Source: Pseudomonas putida (lineage in GTDB: Bacteria > Pseudomonadota > Gammaproteobacteria > Pseudomonadales > Pseudomonadaceae). From it: a stretch of DNA of 64,000 bases. How positions within the stretch are numbered: the stretch's first letter is position 1; the number at the start of each line of letters is the position of its first letter. The stretch is taken from NCBI RefSeq assembly GCF_002741075.1, contig NZ_CP016634.1, positions 4,392,501-4,456,500 of the forward strand, in the 5' to 3' direction. Shown piece after piece: positions 1-9,122 of this stretch. Both the position numbers and the translations under genes were made by a program. A model generated the notes under the pieces. It worked only from the letters and a program-made list of their open reading frames with translations, had not been told where the DNA came from and searched no databases.

Positions 1-1208
1 GCCGCCTCGTACGGACGCACGATGGCATCGCCGTCACGGGCGGCGATCTGGATGGCACCAGCCAGACCATAGTTACGGATGTCGATGACGTTCTTGGTGC
101 CCTTGATACCGTGCAGCACCTTCTCGAAATGCGGCGCCAGCTCGGCGGCCGACTGCACCAGGTTTTCTTTCTGCAGCAGGTCCAGCGCGGCGATACCGGC
201 AGCGCAGGCAACCGGGTGGGCTGAATAGGTATAGCCATGGGGGAATTCCACGGCGTATTCCGGTGTCGGCTGGTTCATGAACGTCTGGTAGATCTCGCTG
301 CTGGCGATCACCGCGCCCATCGGGATGGCACCGTTGGTGACTTGCTTGGCGATGCACATCAGATCCGGGGTCACGCCGAACGCTTCGGAGCCGGTCATGG
401 CGCCCATGCGACCGAAGCCGGTGATGACTTCATCGAAGATCAAAAGGATGTTGTGCTGAGTGCAGATCTCGCGCAGACGCTTCAGATAGCCCTTCGGCGG
501 TGGCAGAACACCTGCCGAGCCTGCCAGGGGTTCGACGATCACGGCAGCGATGTTCGAGGCGTCGTGCAACTCGATCAGCTTGAGCATCTCGTCCGCCAGG
601 GCGATACCGCCCTCCTCTGGCATGCCTTTGGTGAAGACGTTGCCCGGCAGTACGGTGTGAGGCAGGTGGTCGACGTCCAGCAGTTGACCGAACAGCTTGC
701 GGTTGCCGTTGACACCACCGAGGCTGGTGCCGGCGATGTTCACCCCATGGTAGCCACGAGCACGACCGATGATCTTGGTCTTGGTCGCCTGGCCTTTCAG
801 ACGCCAGTAGGCACGCACCATCTTCAACGCAGTGTCACAACACTCGGAGCCGGAGTTGGTGAAGAAGACGTGGTTCAGATCACCCGGGGTCAGCTCGGTG
901 ATCTTTTCAGCCAGTTGGAAGGCCAGTGGGTGGCCGAACTGGAAGGCCGGCGAGTAGTCCAGCACGCCCATTTGGCGCGACACTGCCTCGGTGATTTCCT
1001 TACGGGTGTGCCCGGCGCCACAGGTCCACAGGCCCGACAGCGCATCGAACACCTTACGGCCCTTGTCATCGACCAGGTGATTGCCTTCGGCCGCGACGAT
1101 CAGGCGCGGGTCGCGTTGGAAGTTGCGGTTGGCAGTGTAGGGCATCCAGTGGGCGTCCAGCTTGAGCTGGCTAGCAATACCGGTCATGGCGGTTTCGGGC
1201 ATGTTCAT
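1..1208 (-). CDS. Omega-amino acid:pyruvate aminotransferase (beta-alanine--pyruvate transaminase), 3' part outside window
   Basis: Class III PLP-dependent aminotransferase. It should move the amino group of beta-alanine or other omega-amino acids to pyruvate. About 402 codons are visible; the family is usually near 450, so roughly the last 45 residues lie beyond the left edge. The PLP lysine is K288 in CIAKQVTNGAIPMG, preceded by the cofactor-ring motif FDEVITGFGRMG. The N-terminal YTANRNFQRDPRL stretch is typical of the Pseudomonas enzyme. The start ATG has GAGG 7-8 bases upstream; a second in-frame ATG follows two codons later. It is divergent from a LysR gene that probably regulates it. 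The oapT-type assignment is strong at family level; the exact substrate is inferred. Confidence 0.9.
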   Translation of the reverse strand, partial: MNMPETAMTGIASQLKLDAHWMPYTANRNFQRDPRLIVAAEGNHLVDDKGRKVFDALSGLWTCGAGHTRKEITEAVSRQMGVLDYSPAFQFGHPLAFQLAEKITELTPGDLNHVFFTNSGSECCDTALKMVRAYWRLKGQATKTKIIGRARGYHGVNIAGTSLGGVNGNRKLFGQLLDVDHLPHTVLPGNVFTKGMPEEGGIALADEMLKLIELHDASNIAAVIVEPLAGSAGVLPPPKGYLKRLREICTQHNILLIFDEVITGFGRMGAMTGSEAFGVTPDLMCIAKQVTNGAIPMGAVIASSEIYQTFMNQPTPEYAVEFPHGYTYSAHPVACAAGIAALDLLQKENLVQSAAELAPHFEKVLHGIKGTKNVIDIRNYGLAGAIQIAARDGDAIVRPYEA

Positions 1209-1518
1209 CGGCGGTTCCTCGGAAGACGATTAGGCAACGATGGATGTTGTTGCAGCTAAATTGTCACGGGAATAACGTAAGAAAAATGCCGCTTTTCTAA
1301 TCTTTAGATACGAGCACGCTAAACTTAAACTCAACATGACCAGCGACTCATCACAAACCTGTTATCGATCAACCACCTGGCCGACGCACTGGCATCTGCG
1401 CCGGCCCACAAGGGCCTGAGCAGGCAGTGCTGCAATAAACGTTTGCAGGTCGCCGACTGATTTATGCACAGGCTTTGGTTATGGTTGCGCCCCTGACTCA
1501 CTCGATTGAAGGCTCCCC
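1209..1518. promoter_or_regulatory. Divergent intergenic region between the aminotransferase and the LysR gene
   Basis: This 310-bp stretch has no convincing gene; the small ORFs across it have no ribosome site and no recognisable protein. It must hold both divergent promoters. The part next to the aminotransferase (1255-1335) is AT-richer than its surroundings. The part nearer the LysR gene contains the inverted repeat listed separately at 1431-1447. Confidence 0.6.
1431..1447. promoter_or_regulatory. Candidate LysR operator, dyad TGCAA-N7-TTGCA
   Basis: A perfect 5-bp inverted repeat (TGCAA / TTGCA) with a 7-bp centre lies 71 bp upstream of the LysR start, in the divergent region shared with the aminotransferase. 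LysR regulators commonly bind interrupted dyads of this size close to their own gene. It does not match a strict T-N11-A box, so the call rests on position and symmetry only. Confidence 0.35.
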
Positions 1519-2433
1519 GTGAAACGCCCACAGCCCCTAGCCCAGGTCAGCGACTTCGATATCCGCCTGCTCAAGATCTACCGCAGCGTCGTGGAATGCG
1601 GAGGTTTCTCCGCCGCCGAGAACGTCCTCGGCATTGGCCGCTCAGCGATCAGCCAACAAATGAACGACCTGGAGCAACGCTTGGGCCTGCGTCTGTGCCA
1701 ACGGGGGCGCGCGGGTTTCTCGCTGACCGAAGAAGGCCGGGAGGTCTACCACTCGGCCCTGCAACTGCTCAGCGCCCTGGAGACCTTCCGCACCGAAGTC
1801 AATGGCCTGCACCAGCACCTGCGAGGCGAGTTGAACATCGGCCTGACCGACAATCTGGTGACCCTGCCGCACATGCGCATCACCCACGCCTTGGCCGAAC
1901 TCAAGGATCGCGGCCCCGATGTACGCATCCAGATCCGCATGATCGCCCCCAGCCAGGTCGAGCAAGGCGTGCTCGATGGCAGCCTGCACGTTGGCGTGGT
2001 GCCACAGACCAGCCCGCTTTCGGGCCTGGAGTACCAGCCCCTCTACAGCGAACGCTCGCTGCTCTACTGCGCCGTCGGGCACCCGCTGTTCTACGCCGAT
2101 GACCAGCAGATCGACGACGAACGCCTCAACAGCCAGGACGCCATCGCCCCAACCTTCCGCCTGCCCGCCGATATACAGGCGCATTACCAGGCGTTGCATT
2201 GCACGGCGAGCGCATCGGACCGCGAAGGCATGGCGTTTCTCATCCTCACCGGGCGCTACATCGGCTACTTACCCGACCACTACGCGACGTTCTGGGTCCA
2301 GCAGGGGCGCCTGCGGGCACTCAAGCCTCTGGAGCGCTTCTATGACCTGAGCCTGAGCTGGGTCACGCGCAAGGGGCGACGTCCGAACCTGGTGCTCGAG
2401 AGCTTCCTGGAGAGTCTGGCTGCGACACGTTGA
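1519..2433 (+). CDS. LysR-family transcriptional regulator
   Basis: A 304-residue protein of normal LysR length. The N-terminal winged helix-turn-helix spans about residues 14-75 (FSAAENVLGIGRSAISQQMNDL then LGLRLCQRGRAGFSLTEEG), followed by the effector-binding domain to the end. The start is GTG. An upstream-frame ORF at 1506 is a shadow. It is transcribed away from the omega-amino-acid aminotransferase, the usual layout for a LysR regulator and its target, so a role in beta-alanine or omega-amino-acid use is likely but inferred. The coinducer cannot be told from sequence. Confidence 0.88.
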   Translation: MKRPQPLAQVSDFDIRLLKIYRSVVECGGFSAAENVLGIGRSAISQQMNDLEQRLGLRLCQRGRAGFSLTEEGREVYHSALQLLSALETFRTEVNGLHQHLRGELNIGLTDNLVTLPHMRITHALAELKDRGPDVRIQIRMIAPSQVEQGVLDGSLHVGVVPQTSPLSGLEYQPLYSERSLLYCAVGHPLFYADDQQIDDERLNSQDAIAPTFRLPADIQAHYQALHCTASASDREGMAFLILTGRYIGYLPDHYATFWVQQGRLRALKPLERFYDLSLSWVTRKGRRPNLVLESFLESLAATR

Positions 2434-2522
2434 TGCCTGACGCTGACGCTAAAGCTTGTCAGGTGCTCAGAGGAAGGTAATCTGTCCGGCAGCCGTTGCC
2501 ACAGACTCGTACGGAATCATCC

Positions 2523-3185
2523 ATGACCCTTGAAGTTCCCGCGCATCGTCCACCCCTTTCGGGCAAACCCGCAGGCCGCATTCGCCAGAAGAACGAGCAG
2601 GCCATCATCCAGGCCGCCGAGGACGAGTTCGCCCGCCACGGCTTCAAGGGCACCAGCATGAACACCATTGCCCTGAAGGCCGGCCTGCCCAAGGCAAACC
2701 TGCATTACTACTTCACCAACAAGCTTGGCCTGTACATCGCCGTGCTCAGCAACATCATCGAGCTGTGGGACAGCACCTTCAACGCCCTGAGCGTCGAGGA
2801 CGATCCTGCCCAAGCCCTGAGCCACTACATCCGTACCAAGATGGAGTTTTCCCGGCGTAACCCACAGGCCTCGCGGATCTTCGCCATGGAAGTCATCAGC
2901 GGCGGAAACTGCCTGAGCGAATACTTCAGTGCCGACTACCGCGAATGGTTCCGTGGCCGAGCGGCGGTGTTCCAGGCCTGGATGGATGCTGGCAAGATGG
3001 ACCGCGTCGACCCCGTTCACCTGATCTTCCTGCTCTGGGGCAGCACCCAGCATTATGCCGACTTCGCCACACAGATCTGCCAGGTCACCGGGCGCAGTCG
3101 CCTGACCAAGCAGGACATGGAAGACGCCAGCAACAACCTTATCCACATCATTCTCAAAGGCTGCGGCATCACCCCGACGGCCTGA
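2523..3185 (+). CDS. TetR-family regulator, RutR/YcdC-like
   Basis: A 220-residue TetR-type repressor. The DNA-binding domain covers about residues 20-70 and includes the recognition region TSMNTIALKAGLPKANLHYYF. The C-terminal half, with MEFSRRNPQASRIFAMEVISGG and LLWGSTQHYADFATQ, resembles the YcdC/RutR ligand domain; RutR controls pyrimidine use in E. coli. ATG 2523 is preferred over the upstream in-frame TTG at 2496 because the conserved protein begins near MTLEVP. Ninety bases separate it from the LysR gene, and the next gene starts 9 bp after its stop, so it may be cotranscribed with the YigZ gene. A pyrimidine role is an inference from the family only. Confidence 0.8.
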   Translation: MTLEVPAHRPPLSGKPAGRIRQKNEQAIIQAAEDEFARHGFKGTSMNTIALKAGLPKANLHYYFTNKLGLYIAVLSNIIELWDSTFNALSVEDDPAQALSHYIRTKMEFSRRNPQASRIFAMEVISGGNCLSEYFSADYREWFRGRAAVFQAWMDAGKMDRVDPVHLIFLLWGSTQHYADFATQICQVTGRSRLTKQDMEDASNNLIHIILKGCGITPTA

Positions 3186-3194
3186 CCCGGACTT

Positions 3195-3782
3195 ATGCCT
3201 TCTACCCTGCTTGACCTCTGCGAGTTCCGCGAGGAAATCCGCAAGAGCCGCTTCATCACTCTGGCCGGCCCGATCACCAGTGCCGCCGAGGCGATGAGCT
3301 TCATAGAACGCCACAGCGACTTGGCTGCGACCCACAACTGTTGGGCCTGGAAGCTCGGCGCCCAGTACCGCAGCAGTGATGACGGTGAACCCGGGGGCAC
3401 TGCCGGGCGGCCGATCCTTGCCGCGATCGAAGCCCAGGACTGCGACCAGGTCGTGGTGCTGGTGATCCGCTGGTACGGTGGCATCCAGCTTGGCACTGGC
3501 GGTCTGGCCAGGGCCTATGGCGGCGGCGCCAACAAATGCCTGCAACAGGCACCCAAGCGCGTGCTGGTCCAGCGCAGCGAATATCGCTGCAGTTGCACCT
3601 TCAGTGAACTGGCACTACTCAAGTTGCGCCTGGCGGAAGTCGACGGCCTGGTGCTGGACGAACAGTTCACCGCCAACGGCGTGGACCTGCAGGTGGCGGT
3701 CGGCGAATCTCATGTGCAGACACTGCAACAGCAACTGGCTGACCTAAGCCGCGGGCGCATTCGCCTGGAACCCTGCGAGTGA
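3195..3782 (+). CDS. YigZ/IMPACT-family protein
   Basis: A 195-residue protein with the UPF0029/IMPACT fold. Diagnostic motifs are KSRFITLAGP near residue 15, THNCWAWKLG, SSDDGEPGGTAGRPIL and VIRWYGGIQLGTGGLARAYG. A second small ferredoxin-like domain (DUF1949 type) covers about residues 135-195. E. coli YigZ and yeast Yih1/IMPACT are relatives, the latter linked to Gcn2 signalling; the bacterial role is poorly known, with suggestions around ribosomes or translation. It starts 9 bp after the TetR stop. Confidence 0.85.
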   Translation: MPSTLLDLCEFREEIRKSRFITLAGPITSAAEAMSFIERHSDLAATHNCWAWKLGAQYRSSDDGEPGGTAGRPILAAIEAQDCDQVVVLVIRWYGGIQLGTGGLARAYGGGANKCLQQAPKRVLVQRSEYRCSCTFSELALLKLRLAEVDGLVLDEQFTANGVDLQVAVGESHVQTLQQQLADLSRGRIRLEPCE

Positions 3783-4171
3783 TCCGCGCGCCGCGGTTGC
3801 TCACAACTACTGTGGGCCCGCCTGTGGATAAGCTTGGGGCATTTGATTGCAGCCCTTTAACCGCAAGGCCTGCAGAGGCTTGATCATATTTTGATCACAT
3901 TTTCATGACAGCGCCCCAAACCACTGAATAACAGCAAGTTATCCCCAAACCGTCGATCCGCCCCCCTGCTCCGATTAGCAGCCATCGCTCACGGCCTTGC
4001 TCACAGATAATGTGGAGGGGCCTGTGGATAACCCGTGAATCCATGAAGCAAATGCCCGGATTCACGGGCCTTGGATCGACTGGTTATTTTTTGTACGGGT
4101 TTGACCCAGCAGCAGGCTGCCCGCTGAATTATCCTCAATACTCTCAACTTTCAACGCTCAAGGAGCCGTTC
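3783..4171. other. 389-bp intergenic region with paired DnaA-box-like repeats
   Basis: No gene is supported here. The stretch contains two 35-bp imperfect direct repeats exactly 200 bp apart (3797-3831 and 3997-4031, 28 of 35 bases identical). Each ends in TGTGGATAA, the reverse complement of the DnaA box TTATCCACA. A one-mismatch box, TTATCCCCA, lies between them at 3939-3947. The middle is AT-rich (TGATCATATTTTGATCACATTTTCATGA). The region also supplies the promoter for the SDR gene at 4172. Confidence 0.6.
3797..4031. repeat. Direct repeat pair carrying DnaA-box consensus ends
   Basis: Copy 1 spans 3797-3831 and copy 2 spans 3997-4031. Both begin TTGCTCACA, keep TGTGG in the middle and end in CCTGTGGATAA. 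The exact 200-bp period and the perfect 9-mer in each copy suggest a duplicated protein-binding site rather than chance. Confidence 0.55.
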
Positions 4172-4858
4172 ATGTCCACCTCCAAAACTGCCTTGATCAT
4201 CGGCGCCTCCCGCGGGCTGGGCCTGGGCCTGGTGCAACGCCTGCACGAGGACGGCTGGAACATCATCGCCACCGTGCGCGACCCACAGAAGGCCGATGCC
4301 TTGCGTGCCGTGCCCGGTGTGCGCATCGAAACCCTGGAAATGAACGACACCGCCCAGCTCGATGCTCTGCGAGAGCGCCTGCAGGGCGAAGTACTGGACC
4401 TGCTGTTCATCAACGCCGGGGTCATGGGACCACTGCCACAGGACCTGGAAACAGTGGACACCGACGCGCTGGGCGCGCTGTTCATGACCAATGCCGTGGC
4501 ACCGATCCGCGTCGCCCGTCGCCTGGTCGGACAGGTGCGTGAGGGCACTGGCGTGCTCGCCTTCATGAGCTCGATTCTGGGGAGCGTGACCATCCCCGAC
4601 GGCGGCGAGATCTGCCTGTACAAAGCCAGCAAGGCAGCCCTCAATTCGATGATCAACAGCTTCGTGGTCGAGCTGCAGCGTCCGGATCTCTGCGTACTGG
4701 CCATGCACCCGGGCTGGGTGAAAACCGAAATGGGTGGTGAGAACGCCGAAATCGATGTACTCACCAGCACCCGCGGCATGCTCGAGCAGGTCAAGGCGCA
4801 AAGCGGCAGCGCAGGTCTTCGCTTCATCAATTACAAAGGCGAAGCGCTGATCTGGTGA
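4172..4858 (+). CDS. Short-chain dehydrogenase/reductase
   Basis: A 228-residue classical SDR. The dinucleotide-binding motif GASRGLGLG is at residues 11-19, followed by NAG in LFINAGVMGP, a serine in FMSSILGS, and the catalytic YKASK with Tyr150 and Lys154. It should be a cytoplasmic NAD(P)-dependent oxidoreductase of C-factor/carbonyl-reductase type; the substrate is unknown. ATG 4172 follows AAGGAGCCGTTC. The open frame extends upstream to 4010, but that part reads through the repeat region and is not plausible protein. A strong hairpin follows the gene at 4913-4942. Confidence 0.88.
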   Translation: MSTSKTALIIGASRGLGLGLVQRLHEDGWNIIATVRDPQKADALRAVPGVRIETLEMNDTAQLDALRERLQGEVLDLLFINAGVMGPLPQDLETVDTDALGALFMTNAVAPIRVARRLVGQVREGTGVLAFMSSILGSVTIPDGGEICLYKASKAALNSMINSFVVELQRPDLCVLAMHPGWVKTEMGGENAEIDVLTSTRGMLEQVKAQSGSAGLRFINYKGEALIW

Positions 4859-4912
4859 ACTGAACGCCAGTGGGGCCCACGACGGGCAGCAGCGCACAAC
4901 CCTTCGCGAATC

Positions 4913-4942
4913 AAGGCCGCCCCAGGGACCTGGGGCGGCCTT
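4913..4942 (+). terminator. Rho-independent-type hairpin after the SDR gene
   Basis: Perfect 14-bp arms AAGGCCGCCCCAGG and CCTGGGGCGGCCTT flank a 2-base centre (a four-base loop once the closing pair opens). The T run after it is short. The hairpin lies between the SDR stop and the deaminase start. Confidence 0.75.
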
Positions 4943-4995
4943 GTCGCATGTGCCGGCTGCGCAGGCACTGCCCAGGCCCTGTAGAATGGCGCTAA

Positions 4996-5970
<975 letters not shown>

Positions 5971-6000
5971 CCTGCGCCCTCTCTGGCTCGCCTGCCCGCG

Positions 6001-6714
6001 CTAGCCCACCTGCAGGGCAGGCATGCGGGCGATGCGGTTGATCTGCTGGACGCCCAGCGGTGAAATCTGCAACGCCCGCGAGCCTTCCTGTTCACACAAC
6101 CAACCCGACTGCAGGAACAGCCTGAACAAGGCATGTCCCAAGCTGCCTCCCAGATGCGGGCCCTGGTCGCTCCACTCATTGCAGTGGCAAATCATGCAGC
6201 CGTTTTTCTGGCCAGATGCCAACGCCTCGGTGTAGACCCCGACAGCGGCCAACTGTGCGCGGCCTTCAAGGCTGACCCTCGGCTGCTGCTGGGTACCTTC
6301 CAGCCACCCGGCCACGATCAGCCGATGCAGCAGATCGGCGGCAAGTTCTCCGCCGAGATGGTCGCCGCAGCGCCGCGCCCGACGCATGGACATGGGCACC
6401 TGCAAGGGTGTCGCTTGTGAGGACCTTTGCCCACGGCTTTCGAGGTGCACGCTGGCCAAGGCTTCCACCGCCGCCCCCACCTGTGGCGTGGCCAGACGGA
6501 AATAGCGCTTGCGACCACGTGATTCCAGCCTGAGCAAGCCCGCCGACGACAACAACGACAGGTGCGCACAGGCGGACGACGATGTCAGCCCAGTCATCAG
6601 GGCCAATTCATCGGCAGGGCGAGGGACCCCGTCGATCAATGCCCATAACATGGCGCTGCGCTTGGGGTCGGCCATCAGGCCGGCTATCTGGGCGATACTG
6701 CTGACTGCTTTCAT
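6001..6714 (-). CDS. ArsR-like winged-helix transcriptional regulator
   Basis: A 237-residue protein with an ArsR-type winged helix in the first 90 residues (IAGLMADPKRSAMLWALIDG, then LALMTGLTSSSACAHLSLLSSAGLLRLESRGRKRYF). The C-terminal two thirds is unusual for ArsR and carries a cluster MICHCNEWSD that could bind metal or heme. ATG 6714 has GGGAG 7 bases upstream; an in-frame TTG two codons earlier is less likely. It converges on the deaminase gene with a 30-bp gap. The effector is unknown. The HTH call is firm; the metal idea is only a hint from the Cys-x-His-Cys spacing. Confidence 0.75.
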   Translation of the reverse strand: MKAVSSIAQIAGLMADPKRSAMLWALIDGVPRPADELALMTGLTSSSACAHLSLLSSAGLLRLESRGRKRYFRLATPQVGAAVEALASVHLESRGQRSSQATPLQVPMSMRRARRCGDHLGGELAADLLHRLIVAGWLEGTQQQPRVSLEGRAQLAAVGVYTEALASGQKNGCMICHCNEWSDQGPHLGGSLGHALFRLFLQSGWLCEQEGSRALQISPLGVQQINRIARMPALQVG

Positions 6715-7306
6715 TTCCAACTCCCTGCATGATCACGTCGATTCCTATCGGCCAACCGTCAGGGCGACACCTCTGCCAGGAATGACAAGAACGGATACGC
6801 TGGAGCCGGAGCCCGCAAGCGACACGAGGCACTCCGGCCGTGCTCGAATCCACGCTCTCTCTTGCCGTTCCCTGGCAGGGAAATCTCTCTCGCTGGTACT
6901 GGCCGGGCTAGCAAGTATAAGTCGCTACAGGCCTTGCGCCTGTGCCGGGAGCCGGCCCCAAAGAAGCGGAACAGCATTGGGGGGTATCACCCTGGGCCAT
7001 GCTCGCAGAGTGGCGTCAGGACCCGACCAGAGCGCCATGTAAGCGGTGAGCCCATGACGGCGAGCGTACGCCCCTCTAAAGGACTACAGCCCCAGGTCAA
7101 TACAGGAAACAATACCGACGCAAACCTTCCTAAAGTACGGCATGCCAAAGCGAAGCTTCCACATGCTACTGAACATTGCCCGAAACAACCCTGGCGTACC
7201 CCGACCAGAGGCACAACCGTCAATCCGAAGGCCGGCACCAAGCCATGGCACCCGCGAGAGACGGCGCTAAACTTCATCGGCTCCCGCCCATTGGAGGTAT
7301 GCCGCG
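6715..7306. other. 592-bp gene-poor region with several hairpins
   Basis: No ORF here has a ribosome site plus a plausible protein; the longest frames run out into neighbouring genes and look random. Several short stem-loops are visible: TCCCTG-G-CAGGGA near 6869-6881, CAGGC-CTTGC-GCCTG near 6928-6942, and TGGCG/CGCCA around 7011-7037. The region must contain the ArsR-like gene promoter (leftward) and the promoter of the small gene at 7307. It could also encode a small RNA or be decayed sequence. Confidence 0.5.
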
Positions 7307-7504
7307 ATGAAGATTGTCGTCAGTGCGTCGAACCGCAACCCCAACTGCCCCTGGCAGGTCCGGCTTGATCAGCATGTGGTGAGTTTCCGCAGCGAAGCCG
7401 AAGCACGCTTATTCGTCGCCACGCTGGAAAGTCGCCTGCAGGCGCCTCATCCCCTCATGCGGGACGCCTGGCCTGCAAACGCCGAGTCAGCATCGCGACA
7501 CTGA
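7307..7504 (+). CDS. Small conserved-type hypothetical protein, 65 aa
   Basis: The 65-residue ORF starts with ATG after TTGGAGGTATGCCGCG, a good Shine-Dalgarno with roughly 10-base spacing. The sequence (KIVVSASNRNPNCPWQVRLDQ, then VSFRSEAEARLFVATLESRL) reads as a compact alpha/beta protein rather than random coding. There is no signal peptide or membrane segment. Its last 50 bases overlap the end of the convergent bcr-like gene. The function is unknown; I support it by ribosome site, amino-acid composition and placement. Confidence 0.6.
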   Translation: MKIVVSASNRNPNCPWQVRLDQHVVSFRSEAEARLFVATLESRLQAPHPLMRDAWPANAESASRH

Positions 7505-8636
7505 CCACCAGTGCGCCACACAAGCTGATCACCAAGGCCATGGGCACTGCACTGCCATCATGCAGCACGCCGACCAGCGCTGCAGCGCCGGCTGCCACGC
7601 TGAACTGCACGCAGCCCATCAACGCCGAGGCACTCCCAGCCCTGGCGCCCTGACCACTCATGGCGCACGCCGATGCGTTGGGAATGATGCAGCCCAGGCT
7701 GGCAATACACAGGAACAACGGCACCAGCAGGGGCCACAACGGGGCCGGCCGCAGCGCCGCGACACACAGCAGCGCCAAACCCGCCAGCAGGTACAGCCAG
7801 ACCGCCCGTGCCAACAGGAACGCCGGGCCGCGCTTGGCCAACAGACGCGCGTTGACCTGGGCCATGAGGATGAAGCCCGCGGCGTTGGTACCGAACAGCC
7901 AGCCATAGTGCTCGGCGGGTACGCCATACAGCTTGATGAACACGAAGGGTGAACCGGCGATGTAGGCGAACATGCCGGCGATGGCGACACCACCGGTCAA
8001 TGCATGCCCCAGAAACACCCGATCGCCGAGCAAGCGCAGGTACTGGCGCAGAGCACCCGACAGCGGTTGGCGTGGCATATCTGGCGGCAGGCTTTCCGGC
8101 AGCCCCAGGCTCACCGCGAGCAGACAGGCTGCGCTGAACAGGCTCAAGGCCAGGAAGATCGACTGCCAGCCCGACACGTTGACCAGCACCCCGCCCAGCA
8201 TCGGCGCCAGGATTGGCGCCAGTCCCATCACCAGCATCAACTGCGAGAACACCTTGGCCGAGGCCACGGGGTCGCATTTGTCGCTGACAATGGCTCGCGA
8301 CAGCACCATCCCCGCACAACCACCCAATGCCTGGACAAAACGAGCCAAGACCAGCGTCTCTAGGTTCGGCGCATAGGCGCAGGCCAGCGAAGCCAAGGTG
8401 AACAGCGTGATGCCGAACAACAGCGGCGCACGTCGGCCAAAGCGGTCGGCCACCGGGCCATAGGCCAACTGGCCCAGGGACAGGCCGAGGAAATAGGCCG
8501 CCAGGGTGCTCTGGACGTGCTTTTCGTCAGTACCGAAGGCTTGCGCCATGGCGGGGAAGGCGGGCAGGTAGAAGTCGATCGCCAAGGGCCCGAACGCACT
8601 GAGGGCGCCCAGGATCAACACTATTCGCAGGTTCAT
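7455..8636 (-). CDS. Bcr/CflA-family multidrug efflux MFS transporter
   Basis: A 393-residue inner-membrane protein with 12 predicted helices of the drug:H+ antiporter-1 group. The N-terminus ALSAFGPLAIDFYLPAFPAMA and the motif-A loop YGPVADRFGRRAPLL are diagnostic of Bcr/CflA. Motif C-like MVMGLAPILAPMLGG is near residue 140. It probably exports bicyclomycin-like or other drugs by proton antiport. The ribosome site is weak. Its end overlaps the small convergent gene by 50 bp. The family call is strong; the actual substrate is unknown. Confidence 0.9.
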   Translation of the reverse strand: MNLRIVLILGALSAFGPLAIDFYLPAFPAMAQAFGTDEKHVQSTLAAYFLGLSLGQLAYGPVADRFGRRAPLLFGITLFTLASLACAYAPNLETLVLARFVQALGGCAGMVLSRAIVSDKCDPVASAKVFSQLMLVMGLAPILAPMLGGVLVNVSGWQSIFLALSLFSAACLLAVSLGLPESLPPDMPRQPLSGALRQYLRLLGDRVFLGHALTGGVAIAGMFAYIAGSPFVFIKLYGVPAEHYGWLFGTNAAGFILMAQVNARLLAKRGPAFLLARAVWLYLLAGLALLCVAALRPAPLWPLLVPLFLCIASLGCIIPNASACAMSGQGARAGSASALMGCVQFSVAAGAAALVGVLHDGSAVPMALVISLCGALVVSVAMLTRRLQARRPA

Positions 8637-8781
8637 CGGGAATCCATAGCTGGCTAAGCAAGTGCGTCAGTCTACCTGCACTCGCAATGATCAGCTTGAA
8701 AACCTTTGTAATAAATGAGGGCGCTGGATGCGCCCTCCGACGGGCTCTGTGTCGATTATGGAAGCCTGCGCCACCACGGTA

Positions 8782-8979
8782 TCAGGCGACTTCGGCCTCA
8801 TACCCTTGCTCACGAATCGCCGCCAAGATCTGCTCAACGGCCAACTGGCTCTGCACGCGTACCTGCTTGCCCGGTAGATCGACCTGCACCTGAGCGGCCG
8901 CGTCCTGCGCCTGCACCGCTCGGGTTACCGCCTTCACGCAATGGCCGCAGGTCATGCCTTGAACATTGAACACTTGCAT
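8782..8979 (-). CDS. copZ: Copper chaperone CopZ-like (HMA protein)
   Basis: A 65-residue heavy-metal-associated domain protein. The Cu(I)-binding motif is GMTCGHC with Cys11 and Cys14. It should carry Cu(I) in the cytoplasm to CopA or CueR. The start ATG follows GGAGACACCCG. A canonical CueR promoter lies just upstream at 9006-9036 reading into it, so it is almost certainly copper-induced. It is divergent from the small secreted-protein gene and from copA. Confidence 0.92.
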   Translation of the reverse strand: MQVFNVQGMTCGHCVKAVTRAVQAQDAAAQVQVDLPGKQVRVQSQLAVEQILAAIREQGYEAEVA

Positions 8980-9005
8980 CGGGTGTCTCCTTCAGGTTTT
9001 TTCGC

Positions 9006-9036
9006 AGTCTCATCCTTGCCATCATGGCAAGGTCAA
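9006..9036 (-). promoter_or_regulatory. CueR-type copper promoter of copZ
   Basis: On the minus strand, TTGACC (9036-9031) is followed by a 19-bp spacer and GAGACT (9011-9006). The spacer holds a perfect 7-bp dyad CCTTGCC / GGCAAGG (9014-9020 and 9026-9032). A 19-bp spacer with a central CCTTGCC-type dyad is the hallmark of MerR-family copper promoters, which are untwisted by Cu-loaded CueR. Confidence 0.85.
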
Positions 9037-9122
9037 GTATTGCGTTGGCCGGCCGGGCTGGAAATCCGCGCGCGGCTCGGCCAAGCTGCGCCTTTGACGA
9101 TTTGGCAAGCAGGAGATTCTTC

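Noticed and set aside
1331..1531. Minus-strand 66-residue ORF between the aminotransferase and LysR genes
   Set aside because: It overlaps the LysR start, has no ribosome site, and covers the expected promoter region.
6862..7368. A 168-residue plus-strand frame in the gene-poor region
   Set aside because: It has no ribosome site, composition unlike Pseudomonas proteins, and no recognisable domain.
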